From contig CM071590.1 in NCBI GenBank assembly GCA_036429605.1, positions 6,448,001 through 6,512,000 on the forward strand: a stretch of DNA of 64,000 nucleotides, in the 5' to 3' direction. The notes under the pieces were generated by a model. It worked only from the letters and a program-made list of their open reading frames with translations. It made no database searches and was not told the origin of the DNA. The translations under genes were made by a program, and so were the position numbers. Shown here in pieces: positions 34,789 to 47,327 of the stretch (positions are counted from its first letter, which is position 1; each line of letters begins with the position of its first letter). This DNA is from Cladobotryum mycophilum. Lineage: Eukaryota; Ascomycota; Sordariomycetes; Hypocreales; Hypocreaceae.

Positions 34789-36901
34789 TTAGTTGCCTTG
34801 GAGGCTGCCAACAAATGAAGGGTCCTTTACACTTCCACCAGCATCTCCCAGGCCAGCAATTGGACGGTTGTAACTGAACCCCTGGAACTGGTTTTGCATC
34901 GTCTGTGACAACATCGGGCCATCCACATATGAATCCTGGGGGCTTCAGAAGTAAACTCTGGGTCAAAGTTTGCAGTATCCAAAGCATCGGCCTACAATAA
35001 AATTAGTCAGGGGCAGAAGGGATTGAGTTTACGATAGTACTCACCACACTGGGCTTGAATGTTGGTTCATATTTCCGCTGCAACAGCTTGCGCCAATCAA
35101 TGTCATGGAAGAATGGGTGTGCTTTGATTTCGGCCGAGCCGTTGGCACCAAGTCGCTTCTTGGGATCTCGGTTGAGCAATTTGGTTAGGAGATCCTTAGC
35201 CGCAGGCGGCACCACTTCAGAGAAGTGAAGAGGCTCCGACAGAATCTTTCGGTACATCTCGTTCGTGTTCTCGTCATAAAATGGGGGAAGGCCTGTTAAC
35301 ATTTCGTAGAGAAGAACACCAAGTGTCCACCAATCCACTGTCTTGTTATACCCCTGGCCAAGTAACAGCTCTGGGGCAAGATACTCGGGGGTACCGCAGA
35401 AGGTATTCGTTCGGTCCTCGTCCTTCATATCAAGCTTGCAGAGACCAAAATCGCAAAGCGCGATATGGCCTTGGTAATCCAGGAGAATGTTCTCGGGCTT
35501 CAGATCGCGGTAAATGACGCTGAAGCCGTGGAGGCATTCTAACGCACACAACAACTCGGCTGTATAGAACCTTGACCTATTAACGTCAAAGCGGTGCTCT
35601 TTCTGTAGGTGGTGGAAGAGTTCTCCTCCATTCACAAATGCCAGAACAAAGTAAAGCTTCTCAGGCGATTGGAAACTGAACTTGAGAGGCACAATAAAGG
35701 GATTGTTGATCTGCGCCAGCACAGATCGCTCAGCCAAGGTGTGGGCAACTTCGGATCGAGAAATGATGTGGGCCTTTCGAATCGTCTTGAGGGCGTAGAT
35801 TCGGTTTGTGTCCTTCTTGCGCACCTGCATGACCTTGCCGAAGCTGCCCTTGCCTACTACCTTGAGCAGCTCAAAGTCCTCAATCTTGAGTTTGCTAGCC
35901 CGGGTTTCGACGTACTCGATGCCAACCTTGATCTTTCCAGTGCCGTACTGGACATCAACCCACTCCACGCCGTTATGTCCATCGCCCTTCTGACGTTGGG
36001 CATGCTCTGCGGCAGCCTTCTCACGGTCCTTCTTGCTAGCCTTGGGGTCCTCAACGAAGGGCTGCCTCTCTTCGAATCGTGGATTGATTCTGGCGACACC
36101 CAAAAAGATGTCTTGGCTTCGACCGGCACCTGGGGGCGCAGTGGGATTGCGCATGTACAAATGGATAACGAGTTCCGTGACTCTTGAAACGTCAAACTTG
36201 TACTGGGTATTCCCGCCGGCCCACAGAGGGTTCTCAGGGTTTCCATCGACCGAGTTCACAAAGACTTGCACCTTGTCAAAATCCAAGAGCGCATAAGGCA
36301 TATATTTGCCCGAAATGCGGCCATGGTTTGTCGGGAGGGAACCGAAGCCGCCGGCGGAAGAGTGTGGTCTCGAACCATTGACGAACGAGCCGGCAACACG
36401 CTGCGACGAACCCGGGCGCACAGAGCCTGCGATGGTAGTTCCCGATGATAGCGAGCTCTGATGCTGTGAAGCGAAAGCGGTCTTGTGTTGCTCGGGAAGG
36501 GAGAAGCCTTGTCCCTCATGGATGGTCACGACGAGGATACCCGGTTTCGGAGGCTTGACAACAGGAGCCTGTGTAAGGGCATCTGCAGGGGCTAAACAGA
36601 CAGCAAGTTAGAATGGGATGGAGCTTGGTAATTGCAAAGTGTCTTGTACTTACCGCTCTCGGCGGTAGGGGTGGTGGCGCCTGGGCTCAACGGCTCGCCG
36701 CCCTTATCTGTGATGGTGGCCGCCGAGGGGGATCGAGAAAAGGCACTCAGGGGTCCAAGGTGAGTGTCCTTGAGTTCTATGCGCAGAGGTCAGCTTCCGG
36801 GCAGACGAGGTATCGAATCATGCTGTGTTTAATGGCATCGACACGACTCGATCGAGGACGCGGGAGGGGATGGATGTACTTTTGGTGAGTTTCCACGACA
36901 T
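34789..36901 (-). CDS. sch9: Sch9-type AGC protein kinase (C2 + kinase), single-base frame break near the C-terminus
   Basis: Four exons: 36901-36880 (MSWKLTK), 36776-36654, 36591-35045 and 34991-34789. A C2-like domain (about residues 65-220, ILVVTIHEGQGFSLP) is followed by an AGC kinase domain: GKGSFGKV loop, ALKTI lysine, YRDLKPEN catalytic loop, DFG, and the activation loop TNTFCGTPEYLAPELL. The family couples nutrient/TORC1 signals to growth and stress. In the last exon the frame breaks at the five-G run 34938-34942 after ANFDPEFTSEAP. One extra base restores a 631-aa protein with the FQGFSY hydrophobic motif needed for activation and a stop at 34789. In a conserved growth kinase this is most probably a sequence error. 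Confidence 0.88.
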
Positions 36902-39038
36902 GATTGCGGTATTGAGCGGGATGATGGGCGAGACAGCGAAGCAAGGATGAATTGGCTAGTTGTAGAGAGAAAGAGAGAGAGACAGAGACAGAGAAAGACA
37001 GGTGGTGGTCAGCTGTCTTTCAATTGGTAAAACAATCTGTCCAGTAACTGGCAAAGAGCCTGTTTGAACCAGCAGCCGCTTGATGGCGGACTGCACAGGT
37101 CAAGGCGCGACGAGACGAATTCGGAGGAGCTTTAGTATCGTGTCGTGCGTGTCGTGTCGTTGCGATGCAAACAGTAACCCCGCAGGAGTCGAACTTATCA
37201 GGCCCAATCCCAACCAAGGCGATAACTGAGATTCGTCGACGGGAGTCGTAGGTCAATGCCAATGAACTAACTATACAGGAAAAGGAGGAAGATGATGAGA
37301 AGAAAACGATGATAGACTGGAGGGATACAAGGAAAGAAAGAAAAAAAGATGGATGCGAGAAGAGACGATGCAGGAGACGAACGGAGTAGCAAGGTGGGTA
37401 GGCACTGGAATAGGGAGCTGCAGGGCGGAGACACGTTTAGAGGGTCCAGCGAGGCTCGACAGCGACCAAGCCCAGGAGGAGGGAGGCGGAGCAGCGTAGG
37501 AATCTGGGGTGTGCCAGTGGATGAGGGGGAGGAATTTAGGGCGATTGGGGCGATTGGGGGGGCAATCAGGGTCACTTGGGTGCTGCAACGACCACCACGC
37601 GCACTGTGCATTCCAGGGGCCGTTGATTGCGTCGTGACACCCGTACAGTGCTTCCAGGGCACTATTTGACCGTGTGCTACCAGGGGCTCCAAGGTACGAT
37701 TACGCAACACCGCACGGTGCGAACGTTCTGGGTTGACACGGGAAGTAGATTGGCCTCTTGGCGGCGGTGGGCATACTTGTACATGTTGGCTCACAATTAT
37801 CAGAATTTGATTCTCATGGTAATTTCAAAGTGAGATGACAAACAGAAAGACTCAACTTCTCCATCAATGACAGTGATTCATTCATTGTTAGGGTGTTACA
37901 GTTACAGGTTGATACGACTCTCACCAATACGGGGGTCCCGAGAATGCGCCGCCACTGACTATTTGTGTGATTATCATACGAAGAAAAAAATTTAATTGAG
38001 GGAACACGAGAGCACCTACTAGGTAGTTATTAGTAGGTCTACGTAATGAGTGTGTTTATTATTATCTCCAACGCCGGGCCTTGTGGTCTGCATATCATTA
38101 AATAGAGGCTCAGCTCTTCAGGGAGGACGCCAATGGTGGCTGGTGTCTAGTCAACCTGTAAAGTTGGGGGGTCGACTTGATGATGTAATTAAAGTATCTT
38201 TCATATACGAAAACTTAATGAGAAATCATTACCTCCATGTATTTCTGCATATGAGGAAGAAACCCCAGTTAGCAATATCAATTTGCTTTGGATAGACGAT
38301 TTATTAGCATGTTTATATGTTGTGGGTAGCTCTGCGGTATGTATATCAACTCCCCATCGAGAAGCAACCCACCACTACACAGCATCATTAATAAATGATA
38401 ACAATGAATTCTCAAAACACTGGAATACCACTTCTTACTCTAGACTGCACGTTTTATTATCCATCTCTAAAACCACTTGTTGTCAAATAAAAAGACGAAA
38501 ATTCACCACAATTTATAAACAAGCATTCGTCTTCTTGCCTCGTCGTTGAAGACCCTACCCTATATACATGCTTCTGAAACGTGCCCCCTTTTTCATGGCC
38601 CCGCGCTAAAATGTGCATTGGTACAAAGTACAAAGTACGTACAAAGATGGATACCTGACAATTTAGGCCCCTGCTCACCGCAGATGTGAATCGCCAGCTT
38701 GACAGCCAATACGTACTGGAGGACACATTTTCGAGAAGCTGGTCAAGCCCCATCACGAATAGCTGCGTGTCTGCTGCAACGCCCATCCCCCCACGGCAAC
38801 ACCAAGGCAACGATTTGATGCAGCAGACTCTGTACAGCTCGTTCCAAACCGAATTACTCCTTTGAAACATCAGTTGCGCCGGCATTGCCTTGTCAATACA
38901 TGCTGGCAACCTCGACGAAATCGAGACACCCCCACTACCATTGACCTGCTTCACCGTCGCCCGCCGCCCGATCTCGACGAGAGCTTCGATACACATATAC
39001 CCTTGGGACTGGCATCTTAGGAGGTTCTAATAGTCAAA
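36902..39038. other. Divergent intergenic region sch9/sec27
   Basis: 2.1 kb between divergent housekeeping genes. It has GA-rich tracts (36966-37000), a CG-rich part at 37400-37700, and an AT-rich stretch at 37980-38560. A 179-codon minus frame (38457-38996) is open but has no recognisable domain and overlaps the sec27 leader. Confidence 0.5.
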
Positions 39039-41985
39039 ATGAGACTGGATGTAAAGGTCAGCCTTATATACATGCATATCTCATTGCCATGCGATGCGAC
39101 GACTCTCCTTGTAGGCTGGGGACAGCTTCATTTTTGATCATGGGTCGCTGTCCTCTTCTCTGCAATTGTCCCAATCTCCCCTAACTACAACAATCGCATC
39201 AAGCCCCCTCCTCCAAGATTGCGTCGCTGACTTGGATTTGTACCTGCAGCGCCAGCTCTACGCTCGCAGCGAGCGAGTTAAGGGCATTGACTTTCACCCT
39301 CAGGAACCATGGATCCTGACCACCCTCTACAATGGTATGTCGAAACGATGCGAGCTGCCTGCACCCAGACCCTCCTAACAGCTTTAACTCTACAGGCCAC
39401 GTTTACATCTGGTCATATGAAACCCAGCAGATCGTCAAGACCTTCGAACTCACCGATGTCCCCGTACGAGCTGGTAGATTCGTTGCGCGAAAGAACTGGA
39501 TTGTCTGCGGCTCCGATGATTTCCAGTTGCGCGTTTACAACTACAATACTTCCGAGAAGATTACCTCATTTGAGGCGCATCCCGACTACATTCGAGCTAT
39601 TTGCGTTCACCCCACACTTCCATTCGTCCTGACTGCCTCCGATGACATGTCAATTAAGCTGTGGGATTGGGACAAGGGGTGGAAGTGTGTGCAGGTGTTT
39701 GAGGGTCACAGTCACTATGTTATGGGCCTTGCTATTAACCCCAAGGACACCAATACCTTTGCATCGGCATGCTTGGATCGCACCGTCAAGATTTGGAGCC
39801 TCGGCTCAGGCACCGCCAACTTCACTCTCGAGGCTCATGACACCAAGGGAGTCAACCACGTCGATTACTACCCCCACTCCGACAAACCCTACATTCTCAC
39901 CACTTCCGACGACCGTACCGTCAAGATCTGGGACTACACTACCAAGTCTCTGATTGCTACCCTCGAGGGTCATACCAACAATGTCTCTTTCGCCTGCTAC
40001 CACCCAGAATTGCCCGTCATCATTTCAGGTTCGGAAGATGGCACCATCAAGCTGTGGCATGCCAACACATACCGATTGGAGCAGTCCTTGAGCTATAGCC
40101 TGGAGCGAGCATGGTGTGTCTCCTACCAGAAGGGCAAGCAAGGTGTTGCTGTGGGTTTCGACGATGGTGCTGTTGTTGTCAAGCTTGGTCGGGAGGAACC
40201 TGCTGTTTCCATGGATACCTCAGGAAAGTTGATATGGGCAAGACAAAATGAAGTTGTTTCTGCGATTATCAAAGGGGGTAAGTTTATTTTTTCGTATGTG
40301 CATCGCTCGTTAAGCTGATTTTATTTTCAGATGCCTCCATCAAGGACAATGAACCCATCTCACTACCCACAAAGGACCTTGGAACCTGCGAAGTATACCC
40401 TCAGACATTGATCCACTCTCCCAATGGTCGATTTGTTTCCGTCTGCGGCGATGGCGAGTACATCATCTACACGGCATTGGCTTGGCGAAACAAGGCGTTC
40501 GGATCCGCATTGGACTTTGTTTGGGCTTCTAAGGACAACAGCAACGACTTTGCTATCCGAGAGTCACCCATGAGTGTAAAGGTTTTCAAGAATTTCGCTG
40601 AAAAAAGCGGTGGTTTGGATGTCGGATTCCAGGCTGAGGGTTTGATGGGAGGTGTTCTCCTTGGTGTCACTGGACAAGGTGGCGTTTCTTTCTTCGACTG
40701 GGCAACCGGAGGCTTGGTGCGAAGGATTGAGGCGGAACCCAAGCAGGTTTGTTTTCTTCATATCGTGAAGGATTCACTTCTAACGTTCACAGGTCTACTG
40801 GTCGGATAGTGGTGAGTTGGTAGCCATCGCTTGTGAAGATACCTTCTTTGTGCTGCGCTTCTCTCGTGAGAACTACATCGAAGCCCTACAAGCGGGTCAA
40901 GTGGAGGAAGATGGTGTCGAGGCTGCTTTCGAGCTTATTACGGACGTCAACGAGAAGTATGTACAAAGTTGATTGTGAATGAACTTGGGCTGACTATGTT
41001 TAGCATCCGAACTGGTGAATGGGTTGGCGACTGCTTCATCTACACCAACAGTACCAACAGACTCAACTACCTGGTTGGTGATCAGACATACACAGTATCG
41101 CACTTCGACAAGCCCATGTATGTCTTGGGCTACATTCAGAGGGATTCCCGAATCTACCTCGCCGACAAGGACGTTGGCGTCACATCTTTTGCTCTCTCTC
41201 AACCAGTCCTCGAGTACCAGACCCTTGTACTTCGTGAAGATATGGAGACTGCTGCTGAGCTCTTACCTACCATTCCTTCTGATCAATTAAACAAGATTGC
41301 TCGATTCTTGGAAGGCCAAGGGCACAAGGAGTTGGCGTTGGAAGTTGCTACAGACCCCGAGCACAAGTTTGAGCTGTCATTGGCACTGAATCAGCTGGAA
41401 ATCGCATTAGATCTAGCACGACAGGCTGATGCGGATCACAAGTGGAAGACGGTTGGAGATGCGGCTTTAACAGGCTGGGATGTCGGCCTTGCTGCCGAGT
41501 GCTTCACCCATGCGAAGGATCTCGGATCTCTGTTGCTTGTCTATTCCGCAACAGGTGACCGAGATGGCCTTGCTAAGTTGGCCGCCCAAGCCGTGGAGAG
41601 TACTGCCCACAACGTAGCTTTCTCTTGCTACTGGCTTCTCGGGGACGTCGAAAAATGCATTGAGGTGTTGACCAACACTGGCCGTCTGGTGGAGGCAACG
41701 CTCTTTGCCCAGACCTATAAGCCTAGTTTGGCGCCAACCGTCGCAAAGGAGTGGAAGGAACACCTGGAGAAGAACAAAAAGGGGCGGGTTGCTAAGTTAA
41801 TAGGCGTCCCCGACGAGGATGGTGAGTTATTCCCCGAGTGGGATACTTGGCTGCAACTAGAGAGTGAGGGCGGAGCTGCCAATGAGGCACCAGCGCCAGC
41901 GCCGGCAGCTGAAGCTGAGGAGGAGAACGAGGAAGAGGAAGAGGAAGAAGAAGAAGACGAGGAAGAAGAAGAGGATGAGGAGTAA
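39039..41985 (+). CDS. sec27: Coatomer beta' subunit (COPI, Sec27)
   Basis: Six exons: 39039-39056 (MRLDVK), 39250-39334, 39396-40277, 40331-40746, 40793-40956 and 41004-41985, all in frame, 848 aa. The N-terminal half is a WD40 propeller (HVYIWSYE, IKLWDWDKG, VKIWSLGSG, VKIWDYTT and others). A second propeller and an alpha-solenoid (WADHKWKTVGDAAL-like, AECFTHAKD) follow. The very short first exon is typical of this gene in filamentous fungi. The product is part of the COPI coat that binds dilysine cargo for Golgi-to-ER retrieval. The C-terminus ends in a run of about 30 acidic residues. Confidence 0.95.
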
Positions 41986-42641
41986 AAAAATGATTGGTTC
42001 CAGATATAATTAGATGGCGTAGAAGGGGTTTTACGTGAATATGACGTTTCTGTTGTGTTACAAGAGTTCGATTGAGCACATGCCTTGTTCATTCCGTTGA
42101 TGAGTGACTGCTTGGCGCCCGAAGGCTTGCATTGTAAGGCTGAAGAAGCCAGATTGTGTCTCGACCCATGGATCGCGAACCATGAAGCGCCACAACAGCT
42201 AAAGCAGCTCGTTTCGTCTTGAGGGCAACGTTTTGTATTTTGATTGGATGAAGCTATTACTTGCTACTACATGGGGTAAAAATGAGCAAGGCAGATTTGA
42301 GGCTCAGCGTTTACAACATTGAAGTTGCGGGCATTCACACATTCATTCGCCTTTTCATTTATTTGAAACTTCATATTTGTGGTAAGAGATTTGCCGTAAA
42401 GAATTGGTCATTTTCCATTGCTCATCCAATGTAACTCCAGTGATTGAATATGAACAAATCAACTCTTGCTTTCCCTGATACTAAAGAGGAATAAAAGTCG
42501 TCGCCTGATATAGACAGGAGAAATGTAGTCATTGCAGTTTCCTATTATTCGAACACGACTAATCGAAGCTTTCAAACATGATTTTGGGTTGTCATCCTTG
42601 GTAAAACTTTTTTAGTGTTTTTGTTTTGTTTTGCTAATAAT
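41986..42641. other. Convergent 3' region after sec27
   Basis: About 650 bp, AT-rich, nothing recognised. Confidence 0.5.
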
Positions 42642-43205
42642 TTATAGAGCAAGAACGGCGATACCAGCAGCAGCGAGAGCCATGGCCGCCATGCCAGTTT
42701 CACGGGGAGCAGCGGCTTTGCTGGCGGAACCACCGTTGCCGGAACCAGAACCTCCCGAGTCGGAGCCGCCTCCGTTACCAGAGCCGGATGATCCACCTCC
42801 ACTACCGCCAGAGCCGGCGTCGCTGGTGCAGACGGGTGCCACGGCAGTGTAGCTAGACGCAATGGAGCAGCTCTTGGCCAGGGAGGAGAGCTTGCCCTTG
42901 TTGTCGTTGATCCAGGACTTGACCTCCTTGGTGTAGGACGAGTACTCGCCGCTGAGCGAGGCGGGCAGGCTGATGTGGCAGGGGTCCGTCTGGGGGTGCT
43001 CGATGATGTCGGAGAGCAGATCGGGGGGCGGGGTGGGCATGGACTGGGTGATGTCGAGGGCGGCGGACGCGCAGGCGAGGATGTCGGAGCCGGTTGCGCG
43101 GGCCTGCATGGCGTGGAGGTCGCGACGGGCGTGGGCAACGGCCTCGAGGTTGAACTGGGCGGTGGTAGAGGCCGCGAGGGAGGCGAGGATGAGAGTGGAA
43201 CGCAT
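42642..43205 (-). CDS. Secreted, GPI-anchored small protein (infection-structure-specific-protein-like)
   Basis: A single-exon frame of 187 aa. Residues 1-16 form a signal peptide (MRSTLILASLAASTTA). The mature part has paired cysteines (CASAAL, DPCHIS, KSCSIAS, APVCTSD) and a TPPPDLLSDI stretch, then a Ser/Gly-rich linker (about 130-165) and a hydrophobic C-terminal tail typical of a GPI signal. The spacing of TPPPDLL, DPC and PVC resembles the fungal family often named infection structure specific protein (DUF7735-like); this is a recollection of pattern, not a search result. It is probably on the cell surface or in the wall. The start is the only ATG that gives a signal peptide. Confidence 0.75.
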   Translation of the reverse strand: MRSTLILASLAASTTAQFNLEAVAHARRDLHAMQARATGSDILACASAALDITQSMPTPPPDLLSDIIEHPQTDPCHISLPASLSGEYSSYTKEVKSWINDNKGKLSSLAKSCSIASSYTAVAPVCTSDAGSGGSGGGSSGSGNGGGSDSGGSGSGNGGSASKAAAPRETGMAAMALAAAGIAVLAL

Positions 43206-44932
43206 TGTGATTTGTGTGGTGTGGTGTTTGTGTGTGACACAAGGTAAGGTAGTACAAGTGTATGAGGGGGTATCTCAAGTGATTTGGTTTGGTGAAGAAG
43301 ATGGACTGGAGAAGGAAGCGGAGGAGAAAGCTATCAGAGGCACGACTTACACGGAATGACTCCCTCTTATATATACTTGCTTGCAAACGTTTTGATCTTA
43401 TGGATGCCTGGTAGGTGCGATGCTAGACTCCTAGAACTAATAGCTTCCTCCAGCTTGGGCATCAGTCCGGCATCTCAAACCCGGGTCTCGCTCCCCAAAC
43501 CAGAGATACCATCCGTGCAATATCACGTCCCCATGTCTCAAAGTTGTCGAGCGGCTGAAGTTCACGATGGTATGGTCTGGTCTGGTCCCCCTAGTCTAGG
43601 CGCCATTTTTGGCACTGTCAGCTCTCCCAAAAAGAGACTGGGAGGGTATGAGCTTTCTTTCTGCAATTCGCTGGAGGGCCTACACTTCACTAGGCAACAT
43701 CCCCCCCTCCCCCCCTTTTTTTCTTTCTTTCTCAAGCAAAACGAATTGGAATGCAATATCTGATGGTAAACTTGGACAGATTGATGTTAGTCCTTGTTGA
43801 CTTGAGGGATGGGCTGGCCTCCTAGCGCGGTAGGCAAGGCGAATTTTGGGTGGGTGGTGGTGGGTGGTTTGACAGCCACGTTGTTTTGACCGTTGGGTCT
43901 ATGGAATTCAGCCTTACTAGAGTGTGGCTTCAATATATTGTGTGTAGCTGTCGAGTCTCGGTGGATTCTTGTGGGAAGAAGAAGAAGCAATTATTTGAAA
44001 CGGTGTGAATTCTTTGTTTGCTTCTTCTTCGGTAGCACAGGGACTCTATTTGGTTCTACAGTTCGCCCACATTTCGGGTCTCGCTGTCCATTCAACTTAC
44101 TTGGAGGTGCACGACGTTTTGTAGGGATAGAGTAAAATACAAGCTTCATGGCGCGTCTGGGCGTTTAATCCAAGCTACCAAGGTAGTACCTTGACAGTAT
44201 ACATGGGGAAGCCCCCTGGACAACAAGTCGAAACGGACGGAGCTGATACTGGGGGTGGGTGGGAGCGCGGCTGGAAAACATGGTCCATGTTCAATAATAG
44301 CCGGCTGCCAGCGATTCTTGGGGTCACGAGGAAACGCTAGCTGAGCTTGTCTCATTTGACAATATTAATTAGCAGATTATGGAGCATCTACAAGTAAATT
44401 GCCATGTTCTAGTTCTAAAATCCTCAAGATGTTTACTGAATGATGTTCCTGTAAGACGGCGTATTGTTAAAAACATGATCATTACTATCAGGAATCATCA
44501 TGCTTCTAGATCTGGAAAACGAGAGATTGTGTAGAGAGTACATATGAGTCCACATGCCCGACCCACCCTCATCTCACGCAGGGGTTCAAGCTAAACAAGA
44601 TCCGAGACAACTGGGGTCGGCAGTCGGGTCAATCTTACATCTTACATCTTCAGTATAATAACAGGCAGTGGCTTTTAAACGCTGTTGGAGACTCTCAACC
44701 GCAAGCCAAGTGTGAATGCACTTGAATCAATGGGACACATGGGCGGTTCTGCGGGGGGAAAAGGGGGTGGGGGCTCTCAAGCCATCAAGGCTCGAGACCG
44801 TCTTTAGAGTTTGGACCAACTGCAACGGTTCGAGGCGGACAAAGGATTTGACACTTGATCGAACGAATCACGATTCTTCCCCTTGCAGAATGTAAAATAA
44901 GAATGTCTTGGCTTTGTGAGAAGTCAACTCTC
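43206..44932. other. Gene-poor region
   Basis: 1.7 kb with C- and T-rich tracts (43690-43735) and no supported gene. Confidence 0.5.
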
Positions 44933-46737
44933 TCATGGTTCCAAGGCTCTTCCAGCCTGAGACGTAGTGGTAGAAAACACCTCATGCTCAATATCCCTAC
45001 CAAATTCCTCCATGAGCATAAACATAATGGCGCTTGCAGTATGATTTCGCACGAATAACAGGCGCTCTTCGCCGCCATTATCACCAAACCTATCACTCAG
45101 TATTTTCCAGGGGCAGAGAAATTTGGCCGCCGCCCCGGGTTCTTGCTTGGTCATTTCCCTCAGTATCCGCACCATCCCTTCCCTTCGCCGGAGGGAATCC
45201 TGCACGCCCTGGTTCTTGTAGAGGGGGGCCTGGCGCGCAAACTCCAGTACCAGGGCGGCGATGCCGGCTGCTACGGGGCTGGCAAAGGAGCTCCCGTCCT
45301 TGAATTCGCTTGAGATGGGGCTTTTGTAGCCGTGTCCCGGTGCGGAAAACCTTTCCATCCCGCGGTCCCGTTCATCCGCTATGGAAAAGTCGGCCGCCCG
45401 TCCCAGGGGCTGGGCGGCGTCTACACAGATGACCTCTGATGCTCGGGCGGGGAACTGAACGCTGTTGACGGCTGTCAGTCCGTGGTTTGTCGCGGATGCA
45501 AACAGGAGGACCTTGTTGGCTTTGGCGTATGACAAGGCATCTCGGATGGACTTGTCATCATTAAAGGGCCACCCAAACGACATGTTGATGATGTCTACTC
45601 CCCATTGCTCTGGATTGGCGGCGCATCGAATTGCGGTCGCTACCGCTGCTTTGCTCACCCTCATATGTCTGTTTGCATTATCGTTGTTTGTTGCCTTGTC
45701 GTCGTCTGCTGCATTGTTGATTTCAGCATCAATTGTGACCTTGGCAATGTATAAATGTGCCCCCGGGCAAGTCTCGAGCAGTATCTTTGCCACGGTCGTG
45801 CCATGATCTGCCTTGTCCTCAGTATCGCCATCTCCCTTGACGAAATTCACCCGGCCTTGTACACTGACCATGTGTAGCTTCATTGACTGGCGGCAGAATC
45901 CAGAATCGAGCACCGCGATTTTGATCGGCTTGTATCCGGCTCCTCCTGGTGTTTTTACGCCCGAGAATTGATAGGCATGGCCGTAGATCAGGTTGTGCGT
46001 TTGTGCTTTCAACATGGAGAACCAGTCTCCCTTGGTTGTGTCCCTAAAGATACTTGCGTTGGCTATGATGCTGTTCAATGTTCATTTCTTTGCGTTACTT
46101 ACCAATTGGATGAAGAAAGCGTGCCATGGGCAGAGTCCTCCGCTTCTGCCGCCGGTGTGTTCGATGACGATGAGTTATCCGACTGTAATAACCTCGATTC
46201 GGCGTCAATCGGAGGGGTATGCGGACTTGATGTATCACGAGGTCGAGTCTCAGGGGCCGAAGAACTGTTGTCGGATTGAGAGACTTCCACTCTAGGCAAT
46301 TCATTTATGCCTCGCGTCGGTAGAACGGATTCAATCTCTGGCTGGTGATTGATGGTCTCAGTGAATGCTTTCGTATATGCGTCTCCTGCTACATAATTCT
46401 GCTCCTGAGCCTCGATATCTTGGACATCAAGCTTGGCATTCCATCTCTTATTGATGTTCCGAATTAAAAAATCACGAGTCTGTTCGTCCAACTCATCGAG
46501 CTCGCTCTCTTCGTCCTCGGACAGAATGCTCTCGATGGTCCGGTCGACGGCGCCCGCCAAGTCGACATAATCGTGCATCATGAGAATTTCAGAATAGGTA
46601 TTCATCAGATTTAAGAGTGCGGGCTTAGAAATCTGTGCGAGTACATGATCAACGCATTCGTTCCAAGTGGTGATGAGTGTATCAACATCACCTTCGTATT
46701 CTTCTACCGCGTCCACTAGTCGCTGTGCTTCAGACAT
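44933..46737 (-). CDS. Subtilisin-like serine protease (S8) with N-terminal helical domain, candidate gasdermin-activating protease
   Basis: Exons 46737-46103 and 46070-44933 give 590 aa. Residues 1-110 are acidic and helical (AQRLVDAVEEYEGDVD, ILSEDEESELDELDEQ) with no signal peptide, so the enzyme is probably cytosolic. A Ser/Pro-rich linker leads to an S8 domain with the triad IAVLDSG (Asp), DHGTTVAK (His) and DGSSFASPVAAG (Ser), plus NMSFGWP. The last 90 residues extend beyond the protease fold. In Podospora the HET-Q2 subtilisin cleaves the gasdermin-like HET-Q1, and many fungal gasdermin-like genes neighbour such proteases. Here the gene is head-to-head with a candidate gasdermin-like gene (590 bp between starts). 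Protease family is clear; the partner role is inferred. Confidence 0.85.
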
Positions 46738-47327
46738 ATCTTCCTGGATAGTAGAATGACTGTATGAAACTAAAAGAGAGAGAAAAAAGGGGGAGTAAAG
46801 TAAACTCTACGTATTGCAATAGTTCAAGGCACTTTTCGCGTGTCACCAAGATCTATGGCAGAGGCCGCATGCGGTACCAGCACGTTGCGTTCACCAGGCA
46901 ATACTGTTGTTGATGTCTGCACTCCATGGACTTTGCTAAATGCATAAGAGAAATGTAATATGGACACTGCTGTCGTGTAACCACGTAAATGATACGCTGT
47001 GTGGTGTGTGATTAATTTGCAGTGAGGCTGTCCAGCTTTTATCGGCCAATGATCAACGGTTGGTGAGCCCGACGAGACCAATAAGAAGGCCAAAACATGG
47101 ATGTCTTGTATTTCTATTTGTAATCAATTGTAAACCAGTGAATGTCGTTATTAGCATGTGGAAAGTCCCTATAAACTGCAGAAAGAAGCCTAGGAATTAA
47201 CTCGGGGTGTCTCGTTTCCCATCATCGACACATCCAAGTCTTGATCATACCTTGCATTGCCCAGCAGTCAAACAGGTTTCCCTTGGATACCATCATTTAC
47301 TTTGTCTACCAATCTTTCTTTCTACTA
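46738..47327. promoter_or_regulatory. Shared divergent promoter, protease / gasdermin-like gene
   Basis: 590 bp between divergent start codons, with no gene of its own. The arrangement would allow coordinated expression of the pair. Confidence 0.45.

Noticed and set aside
38457..38996. 179-codon minus-strand open frame upstream of sec27
   Set aside because: No domain, uneven composition, and it lies in the leader/promoter of a conserved gene; best seen as chance.
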